Of a DNA stretch of 64,000 nucleotides, positions 50,484-59,471 are shown one piece after another (the stretch's first letter is position 1; every line of letters starts with the position of its first letter). A program made the position numbers and the translations under genes. This DNA comes from Bin80 sp965220935 (GTDB lineage: Bacteria; Bacteroidota; Rhodothermia; Rhodothermales; Bin80): positions 3,348,001 to 3,412,000 of the forward strand of contig OZ244857.1 in NCBI GenBank assembly GCA_965220935.1, given 5' to 3'. Below the pieces are notes generated by a model. That model searched no databases. It was not told the DNA's origin and saw only the letters and a list, made by a program, of their open reading frames with translations.

Positions 50484-52013
50484 ATGAAACCATTCACATA
50501 TATTGCACTCATTCTTTTGTTGATGACAGGATGTGTCGAAGATTCCGGCCCTCCAAATATCGTGTTCATATTTACAGATGATCACACTGCGCGCGCCCTG
50601 AGTGCCTATGGTTCCACGATCAATGAAACTCCAAATTTGGACAGAATTGCCAATGAAGGCATGCGCTTTACCCAGTGCCTTGTCACTAATTCAATTTGCG
50701 CCCCCAGCCGTGCCGTGATTCTCACTGGCAAACATAGCCATATTAATGGACAATTAACCAACGGGAACAGGTTTGATGGGGCACAGCAAACGTTCCCCAA
50801 ACTCCTCCAAGCCGCAGGCTATCAAACCAGCCTGATCGGAAAATGGCATCTGCAAAGTGATCCGACTGGATTTGATCATTGGCAAGTCCTTATTGGTCAG
50901 GGACCATATTATAATCCGCGTTTCCTCATTCCTAATGATACAGTTCAAATAGATGGATATACCACTGATATTATCACAGATCTGGCATTAGAATGGCTGG
51001 AAACTCAAAGAGATCCATCCAAGCCTTTTATGCTCATGTACCAGCACAAAGCCCCGCACAGGGAATGGCATCCAAGTCCAGATCACTTTGCGCTATATGC
51101 GGATGAAATGATCCCAGAGCCTCCAAATCTATTTGACGACTACTCTAATCGTGCCTCTCCCGCAGCCGACCAAGGAATGACAATTGCTCAACATATGAAC
51201 ATAGATGACCTTAAACTCACACCACCATGGAGCATGAATGACGAGCAAAAATATCAATGGGAGGCTATTTACGGTCCTCGAAATCTGGAGTTTCACAAGT
51301 CAAACTTAGTGGGAGACGAGCTAACCCGGTGGAAGTATCAACGTTATGCAAAGGAGTACTTGCGGACGGTTGCTGGCATTGACGACAATGTAGGGCGCTT
51401 ACTTGATTTTCTTGAGGAACAGTCACTTACCGAGAATACGGTCGTCATTTATACCTCTGATCAAGGATGGTATTTGGGAGAGCATGGCTGGTATGATAAG
51501 CGCTGGATGTATGAAGAATCACTCGTCACTCCACTTCTTGTAAGGTGGCCTGGAAAAATCCAAGCTGGAAGTGTTAATCATGCAATGGTCTCGAATTTGG
51601 ATTTTGCAGCTACCTTCCTTGATCTGGCGGGTGCCGAGATCCCAACCGATATCCAAGGACGAAGCCTGAAACCATTGTTCCTCGGAAATACTCCAGACGA
51701 TTGGCGTACCAGTCATTATTATCAGTACTATGAATATCCAGGCTACCACTGCGTTGAGCGTCATTATGGCGTGCGAACTGAGCGCTACAAGCTCATCTAC
51801 TTTTATAACCGTGACGAATGGGAGCTCTTTGATCTTGAAAAAGATCCAATGGAAATGAACAGCGTGTATGATGATATCACCTATACCGAAACTGTATCAA
51901 ACCTAAAAGCTGAACTCGCACATCTGAGAGAGTTCTACGCAGTTCCAGAAGATGAGCGCCCTACAGGTCCTTGTATTCCAAATGAACGAGGTGCACCGAT
52001 CCCCCAACAGTAA
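50484..52013 (+). CDS. Sulfatase (CxPSR type), lipoprotein
   Basis: 509 residues. Lipoprotein signal MKPFTYIALILLLMTGC (lipobox MTGC). The sulfatase core shows NIVFIFTDDHTARALSAYG (metal site), the formylglycine motif CAPSR (Cys72) and VILTGKHSHING, GKWHL, and YTSDQGWYLGEHGWYDKRWMYEESL, the pattern of heparan/choline-type and related S1 sulfatases. A second C-terminal block (ERYKLIYFYN..EWELFDLEKDPMEMNSVYDD) is typical. It is likely anchored outside the cytoplasm to desulfate glycans. It is not in an operon; no maturase gene is visible. Confidence 0.94.
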   Translation: MKPFTYIALILLLMTGCVEDSGPPNIVFIFTDDHTARALSAYGSTINETPNLDRIANEGMRFTQCLVTNSICAPSRAVILTGKHSHINGQLTNGNRFDGAQQTFPKLLQAAGYQTSLIGKWHLQSDPTGFDHWQVLIGQGPYYNPRFLIPNDTVQIDGYTTDIITDLALEWLETQRDPSKPFMLMYQHKAPHREWHPSPDHFALYADEMIPEPPNLFDDYSNRASPAADQGMTIAQHMNIDDLKLTPPWSMNDEQKYQWEAIYGPRNLEFHKSNLVGDELTRWKYQRYAKEYLRTVAGIDDNVGRLLDFLEEQSLTENTVVIYTSDQGWYLGEHGWYDKRWMYEESLVTPLLVRWPGKIQAGSVNHAMVSNLDFAATFLDLAGAEIPTDIQGRSLKPLFLGNTPDDWRTSHYYQYYEYPGYHCVERHYGVRTERYKLIYFYNRDEWELFDLEKDPMEMNSVYDDITYTETVSNLKAELAHLREFYAVPEDERPTGPCIPNERGAPIPQQ

Positions 52014-52186
52014 GATTCCAAATTCTTTTGTGCGTTGCAGAATACTTGTTTTAGGGTTCATATTATTTGCCGGTCTCTCAACCTGCCAAATCGCTCCATC
52101 ATGACTAGTTGGGACAGAGCAGAGCTCATTGACTGATGCCTATACTGTACGCCTTGGATCAAGCAATGAACTCCATTGAAATGTCT

Positions 52187-53155
52187 CTACACATGACGCT
52201 CAGCGTGATAAGAGCTACGAACAAGCGGCCCGCTCTCTACATGTTCAATGCCCTTCTGTTCTCCAATCTCTTTGTACCGCTTGAACTGATCTGGATGAAT
52301 AAATTCTTCTACATCTAGGTGGAGGCGCGTGGGTTGTAAATATTGCCCAATCGTCATTACATCTACTCCAACACTTACAAAGTCATCCATCAATTCAAAT
52401 ACTTCATCCTCGGTTTCGCCGAGTCCAACCATGATTCCACTCTTTGTACGTAACCCCTGTTGCTTGGAAATTTGAAGTACTTCCAAAGACCGAGTATAAT
52501 CTGCCTGAGGGCGAACCTTTCTATATAATCTAGGCACACTCTCCACATTGTGATTTAGGATCTCTGGGCGTTCATCCAAAACGACTTGGAGTGCTTCCCA
52601 AATTCCGCGAAAGTCTGGAATAAGAACTTCTACAGTGCACCCTGGAATTTCCTCTCGGATTCGTCGAATTGTCTCAGCAAAGATCGGCGCTCCTCCGTCT
52701 TTTCTTTCGTCTCGATTGACTGAGGTGATGACGGCATGTTTGAGTCCCATTACGCGAGCAGCATGGGCCACACGACGCGGCTCATCATAATCTAAGCCAG
52801 ATTCTGGTCTACCTGTTTGAACTGCACAGAAGCCACACGATCGAGTACATACATTGCCGAGAATCATAAACGTTGCTGTCCCAGCTGTCCAACACTCTCC
52901 CATATTAGGACACCGGGCACTCTGGCATACAGTGTGCAGGTCATTCTCCTCAATTAAATCCACCAATTTTCGGTATACCGGGCCATAGGGAAGCTTGACA
53001 CGTAACCAGTCAGGGCGCCGCGCTCGAGAGGCAGATTCAATGACTGGCAATCCAACGAAGCTATCTACGCCATCCCCAGTAGATGATTCCATCTGCTTAT
53101 CGGAAATCATTTTGCCAGAAAGATGTGAAATTTTTGTAAATTTAGATCTCAACAA
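52187..53155 (-). CDS. lipA: Lipoyl synthase
   Basis: 322 residues. Radical SAM enzyme inserting two sulfurs into octanoyl groups to make lipoyl cofactors. Both iron-sulfur sites are present: the auxiliary cluster motif CQSARCPNMGEC and the radical SAM motif CTRSCGFC. GTATFMILGNVCTRSC, NHNVESVPRLYRKVRP, MVGLGET and the C-terminal serine ligand motif RSSYHAE also match. Several N-terminal starts are possible (53155, 53110, 53092); the extra ~30 residues ahead of the family core are not conserved. lipB is not adjacent. It is divergent from lat, with 73 bases between starts. Confidence 0.96.
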   Translation of the reverse strand: MLRSKFTKISHLSGKMISDKQMESSTGDGVDSFVGLPVIESASRARRPDWLRVKLPYGPVYRKLVDLIEENDLHTVCQSARCPNMGECWTAGTATFMILGNVCTRSCGFCAVQTGRPESGLDYDEPRRVAHAARVMGLKHAVITSVNRDERKDGGAPIFAETIRRIREEIPGCTVEVLIPDFRGIWEALQVVLDERPEILNHNVESVPRLYRKVRPQADYTRSLEVLQISKQQGLRTKSGIMVGLGETEDEVFELMDDFVSVGVDVMTIGQYLQPTRLHLDVEEFIHPDQFKRYKEIGEQKGIEHVESGPLVRSSYHAERHV

Positions 53156-53228
53156 TTTAGTAAGTTAGTGATTAGAACACGCCTACTCTAAAATTCATTA
53201 ATTGATCCATAATATCGCAATTTTTTTC

Positions 53229-54593
53229 ATGATTAGTATCCGCCCTGAGCAAGTCCCTCATATTTTTGGCAGTCATATCAATGCAGCAGGAATGATGCCG
53301 ATTGTGCTTGACATGCGAGAAAGTCAAGGTGTTAGACTCGTTGATCACCTATCAGGAAAAACTTATCTTGATTTTTTTGGATTTTTCGCTAGTAGCATGC
53401 TAGGAATGAATCACCCAAAATTCAAATCTGATCCTGAAGCATTTGAGCGCCTATCCGATGCTGCGGTCAATAAGATTGCAAATTCCGACATTCAGACGGC
53501 TCATATGGCAGGATTTTTAGATACCTTCCACAGAGTTGCACAATCTGATGCCTTACCATATGCGTTCTTTATTTCAGGAGGAGCGTTGGCAGTTGAAAAT
53601 GCTCTTAAGGCGGCGTTTGATTGGAAAGTTCGTAAAAACATTGCAAAAGGTATCTCCGCCAACCACGGACAACAAGTCATGCACTTGCGCGAAGCATTTC
53701 ACGGTCGAAGTGGGTATACCCTTTCATTAACCAATACATCGGATCCATGGAAAACTAATTATTTTCCCAAATTTGATTGGCCGAGGATAGTAAATCCAAA
53801 GATCACGTTTCCTCTTTCAGAAAACTTGGATCTTGTGGAACGCATGGAGTCTCGAGCTCTGATGCAGGCCAAATCCTATTTTGAGGAGCGTAAAGACGAA
53901 ATTGCCTGTATTATCTTAGAGACCATCCAAGGCGAAGGGGGCGATAATCATTTCCGGCCCGAATTTCTTCAAGCACTCAAGCAACTATGTTTAGAGAATG
54001 ATGCACTGCTGATTTTTGATGAGGTTCAGTGTGGTGCAGGGATTACTGGTACCTTCTGGGCATGGGAACCGATGGGCGTGACCCCCGATCTCATTGCATT
54101 TGGAAAAAAGACGCAGGTGTGTGGTGTACTTGCTGGAACTCGCCTTGATGAGGTAGAGGATCATGTCTTTGTCAAGCCTGGACGCATTAACTCTACTTGG
54201 GGCGGAAATATAGTTGACATGGTCAGAGCTGATCGAATCTTAGAAATCATGGAGGAGGACTCTCTTTTAGATAATGCCTCTTCAGTTGGGCACTACTTGT
54301 TGACTCAACTTGAAGAGTTAGCCGAGCAATCGCCGCATTTGTCAAACGCTCGTGGTCGTGGCTTGATGTGCGCCGTGGATGTCTCGTCTAGATCTCTGCG
54401 CAATAACATCTTGAGTCAGTGTTATGACAATGGGGTGATCATCATTGGTTGCGGTGAATCTTCCATTCGTTTTCGGCCGGCCTTAACAATTACCAAAAAA
54501 GAAATTGATGAAGGCATTCATGTACTTGAGCGAGTGATCCTATCTGGGAATGTGACCAAAGAGTCAGAACGCGAAGAGGTTGCAATGATGTAA
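53229..54593 (+). CDS. lat: L-lysine 6-aminotransferase (class III, PLP)
   Basis: About 454 residues from the ATG at 53229; the upstream TTG at 53202 is less likely. It is a class III aminotransferase with GGALAVENALKAAFDW, LREAFHGRSGYTLSLTNT, ETIQGEGGDNHFRPEF, IFDEVQCGAGITGTFWAWE and the PLP lysine in AFGKKTQVCG (Lys293/294). The lysine-specific form is recognised by the GKKTQVCG stretch and FFASSMLGMNHP. It converts L-lysine to 2-aminoadipate semialdehyde, which cyclises to piperideine 6-carboxylate, in lysine breakdown. It stands alone; the aldehyde dehydrogenase partner is not in the window. Confidence 0.92.
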   Translation: MISIRPEQVPHIFGSHINAAGMMPIVLDMRESQGVRLVDHLSGKTYLDFFGFFASSMLGMNHPKFKSDPEAFERLSDAAVNKIANSDIQTAHMAGFLDTFHRVAQSDALPYAFFISGGALAVENALKAAFDWKVRKNIAKGISANHGQQVMHLREAFHGRSGYTLSLTNTSDPWKTNYFPKFDWPRIVNPKITFPLSENLDLVERMESRALMQAKSYFEERKDEIACIILETIQGEGGDNHFRPEFLQALKQLCLENDALLIFDEVQCGAGITGTFWAWEPMGVTPDLIAFGKKTQVCGVLAGTRLDEVEDHVFVKPGRINSTWGGNIVDMVRADRILEIMEEDSLLDNASSVGHYLLTQLEELAEQSPHLSNARGRGLMCAVDVSSRSLRNNILSQCYDNGVIIIGCGESSIRFRPALTITKKEIDEGIHVLERVILSGNVTKESEREEVAMM

Positions 54594-54888
54594 TAAGGTG
54601 AATTATCTATTAATTCAGTTCCCTAACTAATGATTGACCAATATAAAACATGCCATTATAGAAATATCAGCGTGATGAAAGATGTGAATGGCCATCTACA
54701 TGAATAATTCGTCTTTGGGAGTATTTTGAAGATTATCATCATAAGCAATATAACCGTCTCCACCATTCTTTCTTCACCAAGATCAAGTAGACGGGGTTGG
54801 ATCATGGGTTTATTTCAACAAGATTTCAAACAACCCCGTAAAACCGATTCAACCAAGGTAAGGAATGTATCCATTAGTACAACGGATG
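54594..54888. other. Intergenic region between lat and the ISNCY element
   Basis: About 300 bases with no supported gene or hairpin. Confidence 0.4.
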
Positions 54889-54894
54889 TATTTA

Positions 54895-56838
54895 GTGCCT
54901 GACAAAAAACCCCTACTTTGGGGTGTCACAATTTTTTGCGGGGCTTAATATACGAATTTTTTATTAACTGCTGGGCAGACTCTCCGATTTTAGTCGCGAA
55001 ATTTTTGATCTATTTCACCGATCTGCAAACCTCACCTATATTTGATCCAAATTCAGTGCATAGGCCACCGATTTTGCCTAAAATCTCTGCCGCACGGACG
55101 CACCTTTCCCACCTCCAATGGTGGAGTAAGTTTTTTTGTGACTCAATGAAGAGTAATTTACGCCGCTTGGCGAAACGACTCTCGGTGTCGGGCCATCAAC
55201 ACCTTCCCGATTCGGCACAAATTCGTGGCGACCACACTTGCACCGATGCTTCGCGCAAACCCCGCCTTACCTCCTTTGGTACGAATACGTGCACCACCAT
55301 GCCAGAGTTGATGCAGGACTCAATCTGCGCATGCTGCCGACGTTTTCGCCGAAACTCTTCCGCCGATTCTCGTTCGCGCTCTATCTTGTTCTTATAGCCC
55401 TTTTTGGGAAGAATGACCTCTATATCCAGAGCGCTTAATGCCTCAAAATTCTGAGGCGACCAAAACCCGCGATCAAAACTCATGGATCCAAGGTTTTCAA
55501 ACTCTGTCCGATACTTGGTGGCGATCTCAATGGTCATATCTACATCTGATTGCGTCCATATGATCTCCCATCCCAGAATCAAGCCATGTTGACATTGGGT
55601 GATCGCGACGGGAACCCCCAATTCTACCTGATTGGGCATGGCCTTCCCCTTGACAATCCAACGTGTATGCTCGGCATGGAGCGATAATAACTTCTCTGCA
55701 TTGGGAATCTTTTCCCCCTCTATCACACGACGATGAACCAAATCTACCAACCGATTGAACTGTTCAATCACCTTTTCTAATGGCGCAATCCGACTTGAAC
55801 TTGGGTCAAGTTCTTTGATCTTATCCAAGACCAGTATACACTTCTGAATTCGATAGTAACAAATCTTAAAGAAGGCTAAGACCAGCTCTGGATTCGTCTC
55901 ACGCTTCTTGGTGGTGTTGATCTCCAAATAGGCATTGTTAACCGTAATAATCAAATGCTTTAACTGACGCCAATGTCGTACGCCCCTAAATTGAAGGCCT
56001 CCCAGGCCCTTGAAGCAAGCTGCATGGCCAGAATGATTGAATCGCGCAATAACCGAACATCATGGGGTGTCTCAACATGGGTTTCCACCACATACGAATC
56101 CGTCCGCGCTTCCAAAGGCGCATCAGATGCAACCCCAAAGACCTCTAACCCATGATCCACGATCATCCGATTGAGGGTCAACCAAATGTCATCGGTGATC
56201 AGACTCACATTGTTGATAATCGTCTGCACACGATACAAGGACTTCGTACCAAAATCACTCGTATCATTTTGTAATAAGGTGCGAATGAGCGCAGAGTCAT
56301 TAACCGTAAACGTCAATCGGTCAAAATCATAATCAAGCCCGAATTTTAGTACGGCTAAGACAAAGATACGCCAGTACGTCAAACCCGGGCGCCCCGTAGT
56401 CTGATCTGTGTTCTCTCCGATCGCCTCTTGCAGGTACATGACAATCCGATCCCGTAGATCTGTGGCCATCCAGATGGACTGCAATGCCAAGATGATTTGG
56501 GACGTGTCGTCTCTGGAATTAGGATCTACGAAAAGATCCTCAATGGAGTTCATCCCCAGTGTCGGTTCAGTGTCAAATTGTGCGCGCATGGTCAATGATG
56601 TGATTAAATGAACGGTGAAGATTTTTCAAATCTTGATCAATTCAGAAAGAAAAACCCCAGAAAAGTCCTATAAATACAGTGATATCCACCGCCACAGGAA
56701 AAGTTTCGATTTTTTCATGAAAAATCTTCAACGCCTAAAATAACCGCAAAATGAACAAGCAAACTATCGGTAAGTACTTGTAAAATATAGCCCTTGCGAT
56801 CCTATGCTAACCCAGAATTAGAGTTTATTGTCAGGCAC
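54895..56838 (-). mobile_element. ISNCY (IS1202/ISDol1-like) element with inverted repeats and 6 bp direct repeat
   Basis: A 1944 bp element. Inverted ends start GTGCCTGACAA at both sides, with partial identity continuing inward. TATTTA flanks it directly (54889-54894 and 56839-56844). It contains one transposase gene on the minus strand that is frameshifted. It inserted right at the 3' end of the NYN gene; the duplicated TATTTA contains that gene's stop codon. Confidence 0.85.
55158..56595 (-). pseudogene. ISNCY-family transposase, two frameshifts
   Basis: The first frame (56595 to 55960) holds the helical N-terminal part and ARTDSYVVETHVETPHDVRLL, the ISNCY DDE start. A one-base shift near 55965 restores VRHWRQLKHLIITVNNAYLE and leads to RRVIEGEKIPNAEKLLSLHAEHTRW, MSFDRGFWSPQN, VILPKKGYKN and ESAEEFRRKRRQHAQIESCIN. 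A second shift near 55308 restores HGGARIRTKGGKAGFARSIGASVVATNLCRIG and a stop at 55158-55160. The reconstructed enzyme is about 478 residues. All family blocks are there, so the element decayed recently. Confidence 0.88.
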
Positions 56839-56841
56839 TAT

Positions 56842-57559
56842 TTAGAAGAGAAATGAGGATTCCGGGGGGTGATGCTGATCAAAGAATAAGCAATTGGACT
56901 TGTGAAGTACGAGGCTTGATGAGTCTGGGAATTTCGGTTTACCATAGCTTAGGCTTAAAGATGTTCGTATCGGTATGGATTTAGGCAATTGCGCCAATTT
57001 CAGAGCACCTGTGCGGATACGCCTGATAAAATCTGCATATTTTTTTAACTGGGCGGATGTATAGCGTTTGCCAGGCGTAATTACACCGATGCGAACGTTG
57101 GTATACTTTTTGACCAACTTTAATGCCCCGGAAATATCACTATCGTTCGTGACTACTACGGCACAGTCACAGATTTCGCGCATTGCATCGGACAGAAGAT
57201 ATGCGGCAAGATTCACATCGGAGCCTTTCTCTTCGGTCTTGATTACACGAGCCATCTTTTGCTCTTTTGTGGGGTATGCTAAGGGCATCATGACTTGATG
57301 ACTCAAGAAATGTCCTAAATGGATTTTTACCACTGGTTTATATAATTTCAAGGCTCGAAGATATACTTCCTGTCTGCGAGGTGATAACGGATCGGAGGGA
57401 AAGTATGACACTTTTGCTGTAAAATATCTCACACTATGAATCTGATAACCTTCTGGCAAGATCTTTTCAAACAGCAATGGGAGATCAAGCCACCTAAATG
57501 GTGTACCGCGTAAAGATCCGTAATAGATTAAATCCGTCTACATATACAATAGTACGCAT
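56842..57559 (-). pseudogene. NYN-domain ribonuclease-like gene, N-terminal frameshift
   Basis: The long open part (from 57477) begins LLFEKILPEGYQIHSVRYFTAKV. The true start lies further upstream: an ATG at 57559 gives MRTIVYVDGFNL, the NYN catalytic start with its first aspartate, and a shift near 57520 then gives YYGSLRGTPFRWLDLPLLFEK. Later acidic residues are present (GSDVNLAAYLLSD; VVVTNDSDISGAL). NYN proteins are PIN-like metal-dependent RNases, often in toxin or defence loci. One small indel removes the first aspartate from the long frame. The 3' end abuts the ISNCY element, but the stop is native. Confidence 0.75.
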
Positions 57560-57574
57560 GGCAGTAAAAAAGCT

Positions 57575-57619
57575 AGGGCCTCCTAAGAGGCCCTGCACCC
57601 TACGGTCGAAGGCGTAGGG
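57575..57619. terminator. Two adjacent perfect hairpins upstream of the NYN gene
   Basis: Hairpin 1 is AGGGCCTC CTAA GAGGCCCT (57575-57594). Hairpin 2 is CCCTACG, an 8-base loop, CGTAGGG (57598-57619). On the minus strand hairpin 1 is followed by AGCTTTTTT and, a few bases later, the NYN ATG, so it reads as an intrinsic terminator or attenuator just before that gene. Confidence 0.6.
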
Positions 57620-57890
57620 GGAGTAGTATTTTTATACACATATAAACTCATAAATGATCAACCAGCACGCAGATCTGCCCAATAGGTGCGTGAATCTCAT
57701 GGACGCGTGGAAAATGAAATGGAGAGAATATTGTCTGAGCGCAATTGATACCTCAGATGTGAAATTACATCCCATGTACTGGCATTGGGTGTGATCAAAA
57801 GGTGTTGATGCGCTAGCAATTATCCACCGAGCAGTTGAACGAGATCAGGAGCATGGACATGTGGCCTGCCTATATTAGTGCAACCTTAGC

Positions 57891-58142
57891 TTGTCTGCAT
57901 ACGCAAAAAAGAAGATCTGCTTTGATCGGTTTCATGTCGCGAAGCATCTGGGAGATTCGGTTGATAAAGTCCAGCACAAAGCGCTCCTCAAGAAAGGCAA
58001 TCCGATTCTGACGGGTACCAAGTTGGCTCAAAAGTCTGATGCCCTTGCAAACTTGCGATTAGAGATAATACAACTCTATGATCTCATCTTTGATCACGAA
58101 TTTATTTTCAATAAATGGAGGCATCTCACGAAAGTTGAATGA
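57891..58142 (+). pseudogene. ISL3-family transposase fragment, DDE core piece
   Basis: 83 codons: KKICFDRFHVAKHLGDSVDKVQHKALLKKGNPILTGTK. This matches the second catalytic aspartate block of ISL3 transposases (FDxFHVxKHLxxAVDxVRRxEHKxLLxxG). Upstream in broken frames (57.70-57.88 kb) only weak traces remain. The C-terminal part is missing. Dead fragment, in opposite orientation to the ISL3 remnant at 9.1 kb. Confidence 0.75.
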
Positions 58143-58374
58143 GTTTAAGGTCTATGTCCTCAAAACGCCCCCTAACAAATTCACGAAGACTTCTTCTAAT
58201 TGAATTAAAGACTTTCAATAGACATGATGATAAATTATGACGTGGTTTTCACATACGGTATTTGAAGATGTTCAATCTGCAGCTGTTAGACAAAGTAGTA
58301 TTTTTAGATTCCTATCTTATTGTTCAAGCGTAGAATCACACATTAGGATCAGAGATTTGTTTAAGATTGTATAA

Positions 58375-59110
58375 CGCCTGACAATAAACCCCATTTCTGG
58401 GTCAGCATTGCATTAAAAGGACTACATTTTAGATGTAGTTCCTGGTGGTTCGCCTGCTCATTTTGCGGTTATTTTAGGAAGCGAAGATTCTTCATGAAAA
58501 AAGGACCCTTCCCTCCTGCTGCAGATATCACTGGTTTATAGACTTATCCAGTAATGTTCTTTCAGAATCTCTTGCTAAAATCTTTGACTTTCATTTAATC
58601 TTACTATCATCATGAGTGCACAATTTAATCCTGCCTCTATGCGGGAGGCAACTTCCATTGAAAACATCGTTGTAGATCCTCACTCCAGAGACGATATTCC
58701 ACGAATCATATTGGCATTGCAGTCCATGTGGATGGCCACAGATCTACGGGATTGGATTGTCATGTACCTGCGAGAGACGATCAGAGAGAACACCGATCAA
58801 AACACGGAGCAACCAGATCTGACGTACTGGCGCATATTTGTCTTAGCCGTATTCAAGTTTGACCTGAATTGTGACTTTGAACGATTGACGTTTACGGTTA
58901 ATAACTCTGCAAGCATTCGCACCTTATTACAAAATGATACGAGTGATTTTGGTCATGAGTCCTTGTATCGTGCGCAGACGATCATCAACAATGTAAGTCT
59001 GATCACCCACGACATTTGGACCACCCTCAATCAGATGATCGTGGATCATGGGTTTAAGGCGCTCAGGGGTGCGCCTGATACCCGCGGACGTATTCGTATG
59101 TAGTTAAACT
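58375..59110 (+). mobile_element. Truncated second copy of the ISNCY element
   Basis: It starts with the same end sequence (CGCCTGACAATAAACCCC) and the same leader landmarks as the 56.8 kb end (CTCATTTTGCGGTTATTTTAGG, TTCATGAAAAA). It then encodes the first ~160 residues of the transposase (58612-59103; DLTYWRIFVLAVFKF, ASIRTLLQNDTSDFG, TIINNVSLITHDIW). The frame is lost at the ARTDSYVVET motif and nothing of the remaining two thirds is present. It is oriented opposite to the longer copy. Confidence 0.85.
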
Positions 59111-59471
59111 CTTGTTGAGTCACTCCACGGCTATATCATGGCCCTGCTAATGAATGTTAAGACCAGAGAAACAGGTGATCAACCAAAGAGTTGACGGGTA
59201 ACATCTCTACGAATGGGCATCAGCTAAGTTGGAACTTGAAACCAGATAACCTCCCATAAGTAGTTCTTAATATCCTGACCAACAATGAATGCGCCTTACG
59301 ATTGATAGAAGAGAAAGTCGGTTGGGTTTGACGGCTGTGTGCTGTTTGTCAACATCTACCTGAACGAAACCTACGGTTGACATAACACAGTTCGTTATTT
59401 CCTGTGCAAGTGCAACACTTTTTTCACAAGATAGGGTTTGGTTTTGAAACCTGACTTCAAGTGCCCACTAA
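59111..59471. other. Region between truncated ISNCY copy and gyrA
   Basis: About 360 bases with stops in all frames; no supported gene, terminator or repeat. The gyrA 3' end lies at its right border. Confidence 0.35.

Noticed and set aside
54918..55397. 159-codon plus-strand ORF at the end of the ISNCY element
   Set aside because: Antisense to the reconstructed transposase C-terminus; the minus strand carries the recognisable family blocks.
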